A stretch of DNA of 37,610 nucleotides, taken from positions 1 through 37,610 of the forward strand of contig NCCO01000092.1 in assembly GCA_002279705.1 (NCBI GenBank). Reading direction: 5' to 3'. The notes beneath the pieces are model-generated. The model was given only the letters and a program-made list of their open reading frames with translations, made no database searches and was not told the DNA's origin. Of this stretch, positions 8,509-17,417 are shown piece after piece (positions within the stretch are counted from its first letter, which is position 1; the number at the start of each line of letters is the position of its first letter). The position numbers and the translations under genes were made by a program. The stretch is from Allobosea sp. 12-68-7. Lineage in GTDB: Bacteria; Pseudomonadota; Alphaproteobacteria; Rhizobiales; Beijerinckiaceae.

Positions 8509-11500
8509 GCCGCCGCCTCCATACCGATGCCCTCGAGCCGGTCCTCCAGCTCGTCGCCGGCCTGCTGCAGCGCGGCCAGCGTCGCCGCATCCGGTTGCCA
8601 GTACTGGCGGGCTTGCGCCTCGATCAGCCGGTTGGCGAGCTTGGCCGAGGCCGTCGGGTTCAGGGCGGCCAAGCGCTCGCGCATGGCGGGGTCGAGCAGA
8701 TAGGTCTCGGTCAGCTTCTGGTAGACCCAGGGCTCGACCTGGCCCGTCGTCGCCGACCAGCCCATCGTATTGGTGACATGGGTCTCGATCTGCCGCACGC
8801 CCTCATAGCCGTGCTTGAGCATGCCCTCATACCATTTCGGGTTGAGCATGCGGGTGCGCGTCTCCAGCGAGACCTGCTCCGAGAGCGTGCGCACGGTGCC
8901 CTCGCCGCGGGTCTGGTCGCCGATATAGACCGGAGTCGACACCCCGCCCTTGGCGCGCCGGACCGCGCGGCTGATCCCGCCCAGCGTGTCGAAGTAGTTG
9001 TCGACCGTGGTGACGCCGAGCTCGACCGAATCGAGGTTCTGATAGGCGAGTTCGACGCCGCCGAGCACGCTCTTCAGCAGGTCGGGCTGCTGCACCGCCC
9101 GCCCGCCCCGGCCATAGGCGAAGCCTTTGCGGCGCGTATAGGTCTCGGCCAGCTCGTCCTCGTCCTGCCAGCGCCCGCTCTCGACGAGATTGTTGACGTT
9201 GGAGCCATAGGCGCCCTCGGCATTGCCGAAGACTCTCAGCGACGCCGTCTCCAGATCGCAGCCGTGCTGCGCCCGATAGGCCAGCGCATGCTTGCGCACG
9301 AAATTCCGCTCCGGCGGCTCGTCGGCTGATGCCGCGAGGAAGGCGGCCTCGGCCAGCAGCCTGATCTGCAGCGGCAGGAGATCGCGGAAGATGCCTGACA
9401 GCGACATCACCACGTCGATGCGCGGACGCTGGAGCTGGTGGACGCTGGAGCTGGTCCTGCGGAATGAGTTGCGCGCCGGCGAGCCGGCCATAGCCGTCGA
9501 AGCGCGGCGCGGCCCCCATCAGCGCCAGCGCCTGGGCGATCGGCGCGCCTTCCGTCTTGAGATTGTCGGTGCCCCACAGCACCAGCGCGACGGTCTCGGG
9601 CAGCGGGTTGCCGTCGGCCAGATGGCGGTCGAGCAGACGTGCGGCCTGCTTCGCGCCATCCTGCACCGCATAGGCGCTGGGGATGCGGAACGGATCGAAG
9701 CCGTGCAGGTTTCGCCCGGTCGGCAGTACGGCCGGCGTCCGCAGCAGGTCGCCACCGGGTGCCGGGCGGATGAAGCGCCCGTCCAGCCCGCGCATCAGGC
9801 CCTGGATCTCATGGTCCTCAGCCAGCAGCGCATCGGCAGCCGCCAGTTCGGTCAGCATCGCCAGCATGGCGTCCTGCGGCTCGAGCCCCTGCGCCTTCAG
9901 CGCCCGCTCGGGGCTCAGGCCCGAGACGAGATCGACGATCAGCGCCCGGTCGGGCCGCTGGCCATGGCTCGATTCCGCCATCGCCAGCAGCATGTCGACG
10001 CGCTCTTCGGTCGACAGCGGCTCGCCGACGACATGCAGCCCGTGCGGGATCAGGGTGTATTCCAGCTCCAGCACCGTCTCGGTCAGCCTTCCGATGCGCG
10101 GCTGAAGCTCCTGGCGGCTCCAGGCTGGCTCGGCGGACGAAAGATCGAGCGCGGCCGCCTGGGCCTGGACCAGCACGGCGAGTTCGTCCCGTTCGCGCAT
10201 CTCGTCTGGCGCAAGGCTGCGCCAGCGGTCGAGCGAGCCCTTCAGCTCGATCAGCCCGCGATAGAGCCCGGCCGAGGCCACCGGCGGCGTCAGATAGCTG
10301 ATCAGCGTCGCCGCCCCGCGCCGCTTGGCGATCGCGCCCTCGGAGGGGTTGTTCGAGGCGTAGAGATAGATGTTGGGCAGGTCGCCGATCAGCCGGTCCG
10401 GCCAGCATTGGGCCGAGAGCCCGCTCTGCTTGCCCGGCATGAATTCGAGCGCGCCATGGGTGCCGAAATGCAGCACGGCATGGGCGCCGAAATCCTCACG
10501 CATCCAGCGGTAGAAGGCCGAGAAGGCATGCGTCGGCGCAAAGCCCTTCTCGAAGAGCAGGCGCATCGGGTCGCCCTCATAGCCGAAGCTCGGCTGGATG
10601 CCGACGAAGACATTCCCGAAGCGCTCACCGAGCACGAAGATGGACGATCCATCGCTCTGCTGGCGGCCGGGAGCCGGGCCCCATTGCGCCTCGATCTCGG
10701 AGAGCCAGCGCTCGCGCCGGATATGCTCGCCCGCGCCGATCCGGACATGGACATTCGCCATCGCGCCATAGCGCGAGGCATTGCCCTCGATGATCACCTG
10801 GCGCAGCGCATCCACGCTGTCGGGAACCGCGACGCTGTAGCCTTCGGCCCGCATCGCCAGCAGCGTCCGGTGCAGCGATTCGAACACCGAGAGATAGGCC
10901 GCCGTGCCGGTGTTGCCGGCATTGGGCGGGAAGTTGAACAGCACGATGCCGACCTTGCGTTCGGCCCGGGCCGAGCGCCGCAGCGCCACCAGCTTCTCCG
11001 TGCGCGCCGCCAGCACCTCGGCGCGCTCGGCGCAGACATGCATGTCGCGCTGGCCTTCGCTGGGCGGGAACTGGCAGGCGCGGCTGCAGCCGGTGCAGTG
11101 CCCGGCCTGTTCCGTGCGCCCGCCGAAGATGATCGGCCCGGTCGCGCCGTCGAGCTCGGGGATCGCGACCATGATGGTCGACTCGACCGGCAGCAGGCCG
11201 CGATCCGACGGGCCCCACTGGTCGAGCGTCTGGAACTCGGCCGGGTGCGCGGCGATATAAGGTACGTCGAGCCGCGCCAGGACGTCCTGTGCCGCCTGGG
11301 AATCGTTGTAGGCCGGGCCGCCGACCAGCGAGAAGCCGGTCAGCGAGACCAGCGCGTCGATGACCGGGCGGCCGTTGCGGAAGAAGAAGGCGTCGATCGC
11401 CTCGCGCGCATCGAGCCCGGTCGCGAACACCGGCAGGACGTTGAGGCCGCGCGCCTCGAACGCCCGGATCACGCCATCGTAATGGGCGGAATTCCCGGCC

Positions 11501-12288
11501 AGCACATAGGAGCGCAGGACCAGAAGCCCGACCGTGCCCTTGGCGCCGGCCCCCATCGGCAGGGCCTGCGCATCGGCGCTGACACGGCCCGGCATGGCCG
11601 GATGATAGACGCCGGTCTCGGGATACTCGGCCGGCTTGCCGACCTTGAGCGTGCCGCGCAGCACGCGCCTCTCGCCATCGGCATAGCGGTCGATGAGGAA
11701 GCGAACGAGATTGGCGATGTTCTCCTCGGACCCTGCCAGCCAGTATTGCAGGGTCAGGAAATAGGCGCGCACATCCTGGGCCGTGCCCGGGATGAAGCGC
11801 AGGATCTGCGGCAGCCGGCGCAGCATCTTCATCTGGCTGGCGCCGCCGCCGGCCGGCTTGCCCTTGTTGCCGCGCAGCCGCTTGAGCAGCGCCATCGGGC
11901 CGCTCGACGGGCCGTCCATCCTGAAGCGGCCGAGCCGGGTCATCCGGGTGATCTCGCCGGCCGACATGATGCAGACCATGGCGTCGCAGGAATCCCGCCG
12001 CGCCTGCAGCGCCGGCATCAGCGGCAGGAAATGATCTTCCATGAACAGCATCGTGTTGATCACGATGTCGGCGCCGGCGATCGCCTCGAGGCAGCGCGCG
12101 AGCGTGCGCGGATCGGCGGACCATTCGGACGCCGCATGGACGCTGAGCTCGAGGCCCGGCAGATCCCGCTTCAGCGCCAGATGCGCCCGGGCCGTCGCGC
12201 TGGCGACATGGGTATCCATAGTGACGATGACGACGCGGATCCGCGTCGCAGCGCCGCCAGGGACCTCGGCCCGGGGAGGTGCGGCCAT
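8505..12288 (-). pseudogene. bchH: Magnesium chelatase subunit H, frameshifted by a 16-bp tandem duplication
   Basis: BchH binds protoporphyrin IX and, with BchI and BchD, inserts Mg2+, the first committed step to bacteriochlorophyll. From the ATG at 12288 the protein runs through RVVIVTMDTHVASATARA, the chelatase core with NFPPNAGNTGTAAYLSVFES, HFGTHGALEFMPGKQSGLS and YLYASNNPSEGAIAKRRGA, to DGYGRLAGAQLIPQDQLQRP near 9450, then leaves the family sequence. The family sequence resumes in another frame at RPRIDVVMSLSGIFRDLLPLQ and continues to the stop at 8505. The break is a perfect 16-bp repeat at 9424-9455; removing one copy gives an uninterrupted 1255-aa BchH. Without editing, the product would lack about 320 C-terminal residues. 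The rest of the gene shows no decay, so the lesion is recent or an assembly error. Confidence 0.93.
9424..9455. repeat. Perfect 16-bp tandem duplication inside bchH
   Basis: The unit GGACGCTGGAGCTGGT occurs at 9424-9439 and again at 9440-9455 with no difference. Sixteen is not a multiple of three, and deleting one unit restores QDQLQRPRIDVVM in bchH. Confidence 0.97.
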
Positions 12289-12289
12289 G

Positions 12290-12526
12290 TCACAGTCCCT
12301 TTGTCGGCAGGGTCTCGGTCGCGTCGCCGTCGCGGCCGCGCGCCCCGCTGGCCGCCGCCGACATGCGCCATCCCAGCAGCCGGCGGGTCGGACAGGCATG
12401 GAGCGCGTCGTAGAGCGGCTCCCGGGCCGGGGCGGATCGCGCCGCGGCGGACGGGCGGGAGGGAGAGAGCTTCGCATTCGCACCGCGCCGCGACGCGGGC
12501 TGGGTCAGTTCTGCGTGAAACGTCAT
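12290..12526 (-). CDS. Small basic protein (78 aa), first gene of the bchH operon
   Basis: A 78-codon frame directly upstream of bchH; its TGA and the bchH ATG are separated by one base. It has a strong ribosome binding site, AGGAGG at 12535-12540, eight bases before the ATG at 12526, and lies about 50 bases after the predicted promoter. bchH itself has no comparable site, so translation of this ORF probably delivers ribosomes to bchH. The protein is rich in Arg, Ala and Ser, with no membrane segment and no motif I recognise. It could be a genuine small protein or a leader ORF kept for coupling. Confidence 0.5.
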   Translation of the reverse strand: MTFHAELTQPASRRGANAKLSPSRPSAAARSAPAREPLYDALHACPTRRLLGWRMSAAASGARGRDGDATETLPTKGL

Positions 12527-12584
12527 CGGCGACGCCTCCTGCCGACGCCGTCAACCGGGTGGCGGTTGCGCTCGTGGCCAACCA

Positions 12585-12613
12585 AGGCTCGCTCCACTGA
12601 AGCGACATGTCAA
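12585..12613 (-). promoter_or_regulatory. Predicted promoter of the bchH operon
   Basis: On the minus strand TTGACA (12613-12608) is followed after 17 bases by GAGCCT (12590-12585). The -35 element forms the end of the proximal PpsR box, so bound PpsR would block RNA polymerase. The layout is repeated at bch2 and bchF. The -10 is poor by sigma-70 standards; the call rests mainly on the shared geometry. Confidence 0.5.
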
Positions 12614-12625
12614 GTTTGATTGACG
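12608..12625. promoter_or_regulatory. PpsR/CrtJ box (proximal), bchH promoter
   Basis: TGTCAAGTTTGATTGACG: TGT-N12-ACG, one base from the TGT-N12-ACA consensus of PpsR/CrtJ, and nearly palindromic (TGTCA...TGACG). Nearly the same sequence, TGTCAGTTTTGATTGACG, is the proximal box at bch2. Confidence 0.7.
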
Positions 12626-12642
12626 CTTTGAGACCGAAGATT

Positions 12643-12660
12643 TGTATATTTCACTTTACA
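12643..12660. promoter_or_regulatory. PpsR/CrtJ box (distal), bchH-ppsR intergenic region
   Basis: TGTATATTTCACTTTACA fits TGT-N12-ACA exactly. It starts 35 bases from the start of the proximal box. The 411-base gap between the sORF-bchH operon and the divergent ppsR gene (12527-12937) holds this pair of boxes; from 12661 to 12937 I see no further clear signal, so this part may be a long ppsR leader. The pair could serve both directions. Confidence 0.75.
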
Positions 12661-12937
12661 TTGCTTCGATGTGCGCTACCGTTCTGGAAACGGAAGAGAT
12701 GTGCGGATGACAGGTTTCCGGCACCGCGTGGAAGGCGCGCGCCGGCATCCGTCACGATCGAGCCATCCGACCCGAACCGCGCGGCTGCGGTTCCCATATC
12801 CGTCTCGGATGGCGTGTCAGGATCGTGCTGACCGTCCCGGGCGCCGGTCGCGGCTGGGCGGGTGCCTCGCAAGCCTCCTGCAGCGCTCCAGTCCAGGACC
12901 TTGAAGATGACGACGGTGCCGGTCTCATCCGGTTCCG

Positions 12938-14404
12938 ATGCAACTCACACACATGCAGGCCTTCAACACGGAACGGGCCTTCGTCGCCATGTCTTCTGCT
13001 CCGCCCCGGGACCAGACTGCGAAACCACAGGCCGCCGCCTGGCCCGGCGGCATGTCGGCTTTCGTGCGCGAGATCATCGCGTCGGCGGCCGACATCGCGC
13101 TGCTGCTCGATCCCGCCGGCGTGATCGTCGCGGCGATCGGGGATGGCGAAGCCTGGATCGGGCGCAGCTTCCCCGATGTGGTCTCGCCCGACAGCAGGGC
13201 CAAGGCGGTGGGTCTGGTCGGCGACGACCCGGCCTCCGAACCCGCAGCCAGCGAGATCAACCACCCGGGACCCGACGGCACGCAACGGTCGTTTCGCTAC
13301 CACCGCGTGAACGACGGCGGCAGCAGCCTGCGCTGCCTGATCGGGCGCGACCTCTTCCGCGTCGCCGCCCTCCAGAACCGGCTTCTGGAGGCCCAGCAGG
13401 CGATGGAGCGCGAATATGCGCGGCTGCGGCTCGCCGAGACGCGTTACCGGGTCCTCTTCCACTCCTCCCCCGAGCCGATCCTGATCGCAGACGCCGCGAC
13501 CCTGAGGCTGGTCGAAGCCAATCCCGCCGCGTTGGCCGAACTCGACCTGCAGCCCGATCGCCTCGGCCGAATCACGCTCCCCTCCCTGTTCTCCCCGATG
13601 AGCGGCGATGCGCTGGAAACCATGCTCGCCTCGGCGCGCCATTCCGGCGTGGCGGGAGAGGTCGAGGTGTCGCGGACCGGCACCGCGCGCAAGACGGCGA
13701 TCCGCGCCATCGCCTTTCGCCAGGAAACGGCGGTGCATCTGCTGGTGCGTCTGCGCCGGCCGGAGGCGGATGCGGTCGCGCTCGGCGCGGACGCCTCGCT
13801 GCGACATGTCCATGGCATGGTCGAGCAGACCCCCGACGGCTGCGTCATCATGAGCCCCGAGCGCATCGTCCTGCATGCCAACCGGGCCTTTCTCGAGCTG
13901 GCGCAGCTGGCCTCGCGCCATCAGGCGATCGGCGAGCCGCTGGACCGCTGGCTCGGGCGGCCCGGCATCGATCTGCCGCTGATCCAGGGCACGCTGACCG
14001 ACCACGGCGTGATCCGGAACTTCCCCACGATCGTGCGTGGCGCCTTCGGCGGCGTCGAGGCGGTCGAGCTGTCGGCGGTCACGGCCTGGGCCGGCGACTC
14101 CGGCTCGATCGGGCTCATCATTCGCAGCAAGGGCGCGCAAGCCGCCTCGCCCCCGCAGCGCGGCCCAGCCCTGCCGCGGTCGGTCGAGCAACTGGCGAAG
14201 CTGGTCGGCAACGTGCCGCTGAAGGACATCGTGCGCGAGACGAGCGACGTCATCGAACGGCTCTGCATCGAGTCGGCGCTGGATCTGAGCCGGAACAACC
14301 GCGCCGCCTCGGCGCAGATGCTCGGCCTCAGCCGCCAGAGCTTCTATGCCAAGCTGCGTCGCCACGGCCTCGGCGACCTCGCCGATCAGGACGAACAGCT
14401 CTGA
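12938..14404 (+). CDS. ppsR: PpsR/CrtJ-type transcriptional regulator (first copy)
   Basis: DNA-binding regulator of photosynthesis genes, 488 aa from the first ATG (12938); starts at 12953 or 12989 are possible because no strong ribosome binding site is seen. Domain order fits PpsR: N-terminal PAS-like segment (IASAADIALLLDPAGVIVAA), a Q-linker helix (LLEAQQAMEREYARLRLAETRYRVLF), two further PAS domains, and a C-terminal Fis-type helix-turn-helix (MLGLSRQSFYAKLRRHGL). A cysteine precedes the helix-turn-helix (ERLCIESAL), at the place of the redox cysteine known in Rhodobacter PpsR. It is transcribed away from the bchH operon and may regulate itself through the shared boxes. A second PpsR lies 3 kb away; one of such a pair can act as an activator in some relatives, so repression here is not certain. 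Confidence 0.92.
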   Translation: MQLTHMQAFNTERAFVAMSSAPPRDQTAKPQAAAWPGGMSAFVREIIASAADIALLLDPAGVIVAAIGDGEAWIGRSFPDVVSPDSRAKAVGLVGDDPASEPAASEINHPGPDGTQRSFRYHRVNDGGSSLRCLIGRDLFRVAALQNRLLEAQQAMEREYARLRLAETRYRVLFHSSPEPILIADAATLRLVEANPAALAELDLQPDRLGRITLPSLFSPMSGDALETMLASARHSGVAGEVEVSRTGTARKTAIRAIAFRQETAVHLLVRLRRPEADAVALGADASLRHVHGMVEQTPDGCVIMSPERIVLHANRAFLELAQLASRHQAIGEPLDRWLGRPGIDLPLIQGTLTDHGVIRNFPTIVRGAFGGVEAVELSAVTAWAGDSGSIGLIIRSKGAQAASPPQRGPALPRSVEQLAKLVGNVPLKDIVRETSDVIERLCIESALDLSRNNRAASAQMLGLSRQSFYAKLRRHGLGDLADQDEQL

Positions 14405-14419
14405 GCCGCGCACCAGGCC

Positions 14420-14686
14420 TCAGCCGGCCGCGGAACCACGCCGCAGCCTGAGCACGAGATCGGCCACATGGGCGAGGCCGCCGAAGCTCAGCGCCGCCAG
14501 CGTCAGCCGCGGATCGGCTCCGGCGAGGCCGGTGCGCAATGCCAGCAGCAGGCCGAGTCCCGACAGAACGGTCGGCAGCAACGCCAGGCTCCCGCCCCGC
14601 CGCCGGGCGAGCGCGATCAGCACCAGCTCGACCGCGATCACCGCCAGCGCCAGATCGACGACGCTGGCGAGCGGGACGCCGGCCAT
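14420..14686 (-). CDS. Small membrane protein (88 aa) coupled to bchP
   Basis: The ATG at 14686 shares one base with the TGA of bchP (TGATG), so it is the last gene of the bch2-bchP operon. The 88-aa product has three predicted membrane segments (SVVDLALAVIAVELVLIAL, LALLPTVLSGLGLLLALRTGL and LTLAALSFGGLAHVADLVL) and a basic C-terminus. I do not recognise a characterised family. Position suggests a role with BchP or in pigment handling, but this is only context. It converges on ppsR, with 15 bases between stops. Confidence 0.65.
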   Translation of the reverse strand: MAGVPLASVVDLALAVIAVELVLIALARRRGGSLALLPTVLSGLGLLLALRTGLAGADPRLTLAALSFGGLAHVADLVLRLRRGSAAG

Positions 14687-15900
14687 CAGCGCGCCATGCC
14701 CAGCAAATGGCTGAGATCGTTGAAGAACACGCGAATGTGGGCCATGAACTTGCCGCGCACGAGCTGCTTGTTCATGTAGGATTCCCAGGTCAGCTTCTGG
14801 ACGTCGGGATTGCGGCAGAGCTTGACGAACTGCTCGCGGCGCCGGTCGCTGCGGTACCAGATCCATTGCAGCAGGCCGAGGATGCGGAACACCCGCCCAT
14901 GCTCCGCCATGAACCGCTTGCGGGCCGTGGCGAGCGCGCGCGCATCGCCGGTCTTCAGCGCGAGCTGGACGGCCTCGCCCGCCAGCCGCCCGCCCAGCAT
15001 GGCGTAGTAGATGCCCTCGCCCGAGGCGGGCGCGACGACGCCGGCCGCATCCCCGGCCAGCAGCACGTCGCGGCCATTGTCCCATTTCCGCAGCGGCTTC
15101 ATCGGGATCGGCGCGCCCTCGCGCCGGATCGTCTCGGCGCCCTCGAGGCCCGCTTCACGCCGCAGCACGCCGACGGCATCCTTCAGCGAAAAGCCCTTGT
15201 GCGCGCTGCCGGTTCCGATGCTGGCCGTCTCGCCATGGGGGAAGATCCAGCCGTAGAAATCCGGCGAAATCCGCCCCTGATAGACGACGTCGCAGCGCTT
15301 CGCGTCATAGCCGGTGCCGGCCTGAGCCGGGACGCGGACGATCTCGTGATAGGCGAAGACGAAGGGCGGCCGCTTGCTGCCGGGCATCGCGGCGCGGGCC
15401 AGGGGGGAATTGGCCCCGTCCGCGCCGATCACCATCCGCGCCCGCAGGCTGAGCGGCTCCTCGCCCTCCCGGGGCCGCAGATGCAACCGCGCCGTCCCGT
15501 CGGGGTCGCGCTCGAAGCGTTCGAAGGTCCCGGTGATGCGCCGGGCGCCGGAGAGGGCGGCGCGCTCGCGCAGCCACTCGTCGAAGGGCTCGCGATCGAC
15601 CATCCCGACATAGCCGTCGTCGATGGGCATATCGACGCTGGTCTGCGACGGCGCGACCATGCGGGCACAGGCGATGCGCGCGACGATCTGCGACGGAGGG
15701 ATGGCAAAGTCGCGGATCGCACGCGGCGGAATCGCGCCGCCGCAGGGCTTGATCCGCCCGGCCCGGTCGACCAGCACGACGCTGTGTCCCGCGCAGGCCA
15801 GATCGTGGGCCGCAGTCGCACCCGCCGGTCCGCCGCCGATGACGGCGACATCATAGGTCATCTCCGGATCGTCACGCAGAGGCGGCAGGGCCTGATTCAT
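14686..15900 (-). CDS. bchP: Geranylgeranyl-bacteriochlorophyll reductase
   Basis: Flavoprotein that reduces three double bonds of the geranylgeranyl tail of bacteriochlorophyll to phytyl. The FAD/NAD-binding motif DVAVIGGGPAGATAAHDLA lies at about residues 17-35, KPCGGAIPP follows, and the second FAD block DVLLAGDAAGVVAPASGEGI is near residue 285. About 404 aa, normal length. The ATG at 15900 is used; a GTG at 15909 overlapping the stop of the upstream gene (GTGA) is an equally good candidate. It is the second gene of an operon bch2-like-bchP-small membrane protein controlled by a PpsR-box promoter. NADPH or an electron donor protein supplies the electrons in known members. Confidence 0.95.
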   Translation of the reverse strand: MNQALPPLRDDPEMTYDVAVIGGGPAGATAAHDLACAGHSVVLVDRAGRIKPCGGAIPPRAIRDFAIPPSQIVARIACARMVAPSQTSVDMPIDDGYVGMVDREPFDEWLRERAALSGARRITGTFERFERDPDGTARLHLRPREGEEPLSLRARMVIGADGANSPLARAAMPGSKRPPFVFAYHEIVRVPAQAGTGYDAKRCDVVYQGRISPDFYGWIFPHGETASIGTGSAHKGFSLKDAVGVLRREAGLEGAETIRREGAPIPMKPLRKWDNGRDVLLAGDAAGVVAPASGEGIYYAMLGGRLAGEAVQLALKTGDARALATARKRFMAEHGRVFRILGLLQWIWYRSDRRREQFVKLCRNPDVQKLTWESYMNKQLVRGKFMAHIRVFFNDLSHLLGMAR

Positions 15901-15905
15901 TGCGG

Positions 15906-17243
15906 TCACCCTGGGTTGGGAAGGAGGAGTCCGTCCGTGTCTTTGCGGGCGCGGCGGTCGCGCTCGGTCGCCTGTCGCGCCACGGCCAGCGCGAGCCCCG
16001 CCGCCACGATGAAGAGCAGCGCCTCGGCGGCGAAGACGACGGCGTACGCCGCCGCCGGCGTTGCGGCGAGTTGCCTAGCCAGGTCGGTCGCTGCCGCGCC
16101 GCACAGCCCGCCGAGCCCAAAGGCGACGCCCTGCGCCGCGCCCCACAGGCCCATGCGGACGCCCTGCCGCTCCGGCTTGCCCTCGCCGACCAGACGCATC
16201 ATCGAGCCGATCGCGGCGACCGCATAGGCACCATTGGCGAGGCCGAGCGCGAACACCGTCCCGCGCAGCGGGAAATCCGGTCCCGCGAAGGCGGACATCG
16301 CGAGGCCGGCCAGCGCCAGCGCCGAGGCGAGGCAGCCGCCGACCGCCCAGAGGCGCAGCGAGCCCGCGCGCGCGCCGCCCAGCGTCGTCACCACAGCGAC
16401 CAGCACCATGCCGGCGAGGACGCCGCCGTTCTGGACGCCGGCGAGCCGCGTGCTCTCGCCCGGCGTGAAGCCGAAAACCGTGCCCGCGAAGGGCTCAAGG
16501 ATGAGATCCTGCGCGCTGTAGGCGATCATGGAGACGAAGATGAAGATGGCGAAGAGCCGGGCCTGCGGCTCGTCCCAGACCTCGCGCAGCGCCACCCGGA
16601 AGCTCGTGTCGACGGGCGCGGCCCTGTCGGGAACGGCGGCGGCACCCTCGCCCTCGACACCCCGGACCGCGAGCATCGTGATCGCCAGCGCCAGCGCGCT
16701 GACCAGGCCGGACACCGCCACCAGGCGGCCCGTCGAGAACGGGTCGAGCGCATGGCCGACGAGGCCCGCGGTCACGATGAAGCCCGCGATCATCATCACC
16801 CAGACGACGGTCGCCGCCGCCGGACGCCTCGCATCGGCGACCCGGCGCGAGAGCAGGATCAGCAGGCAGGTTCCGCTCGCGCCGACGCCCATGCCGATCG
16901 CCGCGAAGGATGCCGCGGCGAGCAGGACGCCGGGCCAGAAGGCGGCCTCCATCAGCGCCGTGGCCGCCGCGGCGCCGAAGCCACCGAGCGCCAGCACCGC
17001 CATGCCGCCGATGATCCAGGGGGTCAGCCGCCCGCCGACATCGGAGCCATGGCCCCAGCGCGGCCGCAGGATCTGCACCGCGTAATGCAGCGCGACGAGC
17101 AGGCCGGGAAGGATGGCGGGAAGCGCCAGTTCCACCACCATCACCCGGTTGATGGTCGATGTGGTCAGCACGACGATCGCGCCGATCGCGGTCTGGACCA
17201 GCCCGAGGCGCACGATGCCGAGCCAGCCCAGCGGCGCCGTCAT
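15906..17243 (-). CDS. PucC/BCD-family transporter-like protein (Bch2/ORF428 type)
   Basis: A 445-aa, twelve-segment membrane protein of the major facilitator superfamily, PucC subgroup. Typical marks are VVLTTSTINRVMVVELALPA near the N-terminus, FVSMIAYSAQDLILEPFAGTVFGF in the middle, and the MGLWGAAQGVAFGLGG segment. PucC-type proteins help assemble light-harvesting complexes and are thought to handle bacteriochlorophyll or its delivery. The copy beside bchP (often bchG-bch2-bchP) is the ORF428/Bch2 type, and this gene has that context: its stop lies just before the bchP start. A paralogue, lhaA, is present in the bchF-puhA operon. Confidence 0.9.
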   Translation of the reverse strand: MTAPLGWLGIVRLGLVQTAIGAIVVLTTSTINRVMVVELALPAILPGLLVALHYAVQILRPRWGHGSDVGGRLTPWIIGGMAVLALGGFGAAAATALMEAAFWPGVLLAAASFAAIGMGVGASGTCLLILLSRRVADARRPAAATVVWVMMIAGFIVTAGLVGHALDPFSTGRLVAVSGLVSALALAITMLAVRGVEGEGAAAVPDRAAPVDTSFRVALREVWDEPQARLFAIFIFVSMIAYSAQDLILEPFAGTVFGFTPGESTRLAGVQNGGVLAGMVLVAVVTTLGGARAGSLRLWAVGGCLASALALAGLAMSAFAGPDFPLRGTVFALGLANGAYAVAAIGSMMRLVGEGKPERQGVRMGLWGAAQGVAFGLGGLCGAAATDLARQLAATPAAAYAVVFAAEALLFIVAAGLALAVARQATERDRRARKDTDGLLLPNPG

Positions 17244-17332
17244 CGCCCCGCTCCGTCCGGCCGACCGGCCGGGCGAGGGCCGCTGCCCTGCCGTGAAACC
17301 GGGGAGGATGGATGAAACCGCGTCATGACGGG

Positions 17333-17361
17333 AGGCTAGGCGCAGCCTCGCCGATCGTCAA
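17333..17361 (-). promoter_or_regulatory. Predicted promoter of the bch2-bchP operon
   Basis: On the minus strand TTGACG (17361-17356) is followed after 17 bases by TAGCCT (17338-17333), with the -35 forming the end of the proximal PpsR box. The AGCCT part of the -10 and the spacing equal those at the bchH promoter. The start codon lies about 90 bases downstream. Confidence 0.5.
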
Positions 17362-17373
17362 TCAAAACTGACA
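17356..17373. promoter_or_regulatory. PpsR/CrtJ box (proximal), bch2 promoter
   Basis: On the minus strand TGTCAGTTTTGATTGACG, TGT-N12-ACG, one base from consensus and nearly identical to the proximal box at the bchH promoter. Confidence 0.7.
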
Positions 17374-17390
17374 GATCGAAGCTCGATATG

Positions 17391-17408
17391 TGTCAGTTAT
17401 TTTGGACA
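17391..17408. promoter_or_regulatory. PpsR/CrtJ box (distal), bch2 promoter
   Basis: TGTCAGTTATTTTGGACA, an exact TGT-N12-ACA. Its start lies 35 bases from the start of the proximal box, as at bchH. It sits immediately after the stop codon of the upstream ppsR gene. Confidence 0.75.
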
Positions 17409-17417
17409 ATTGAGCGG

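Noticed and set aside
9292..12600. A 1102-codon open frame on the plus strand opposite bchH
   Set aside because: High-GC DNA leaves long open frames opposite real genes. The translation is rich in Arg, Gly, Asp and His with no known fold, and the minus strand encodes BchH without doubt.
12815..12833. TGTCAGGATCGTGCTGACC near the ppsR start as a third PpsR box
   Set aside because: The spacing is TGT-N13-ACC, one base too long for the TGT-N12-ACA consensus, and the last triplet does not fit.
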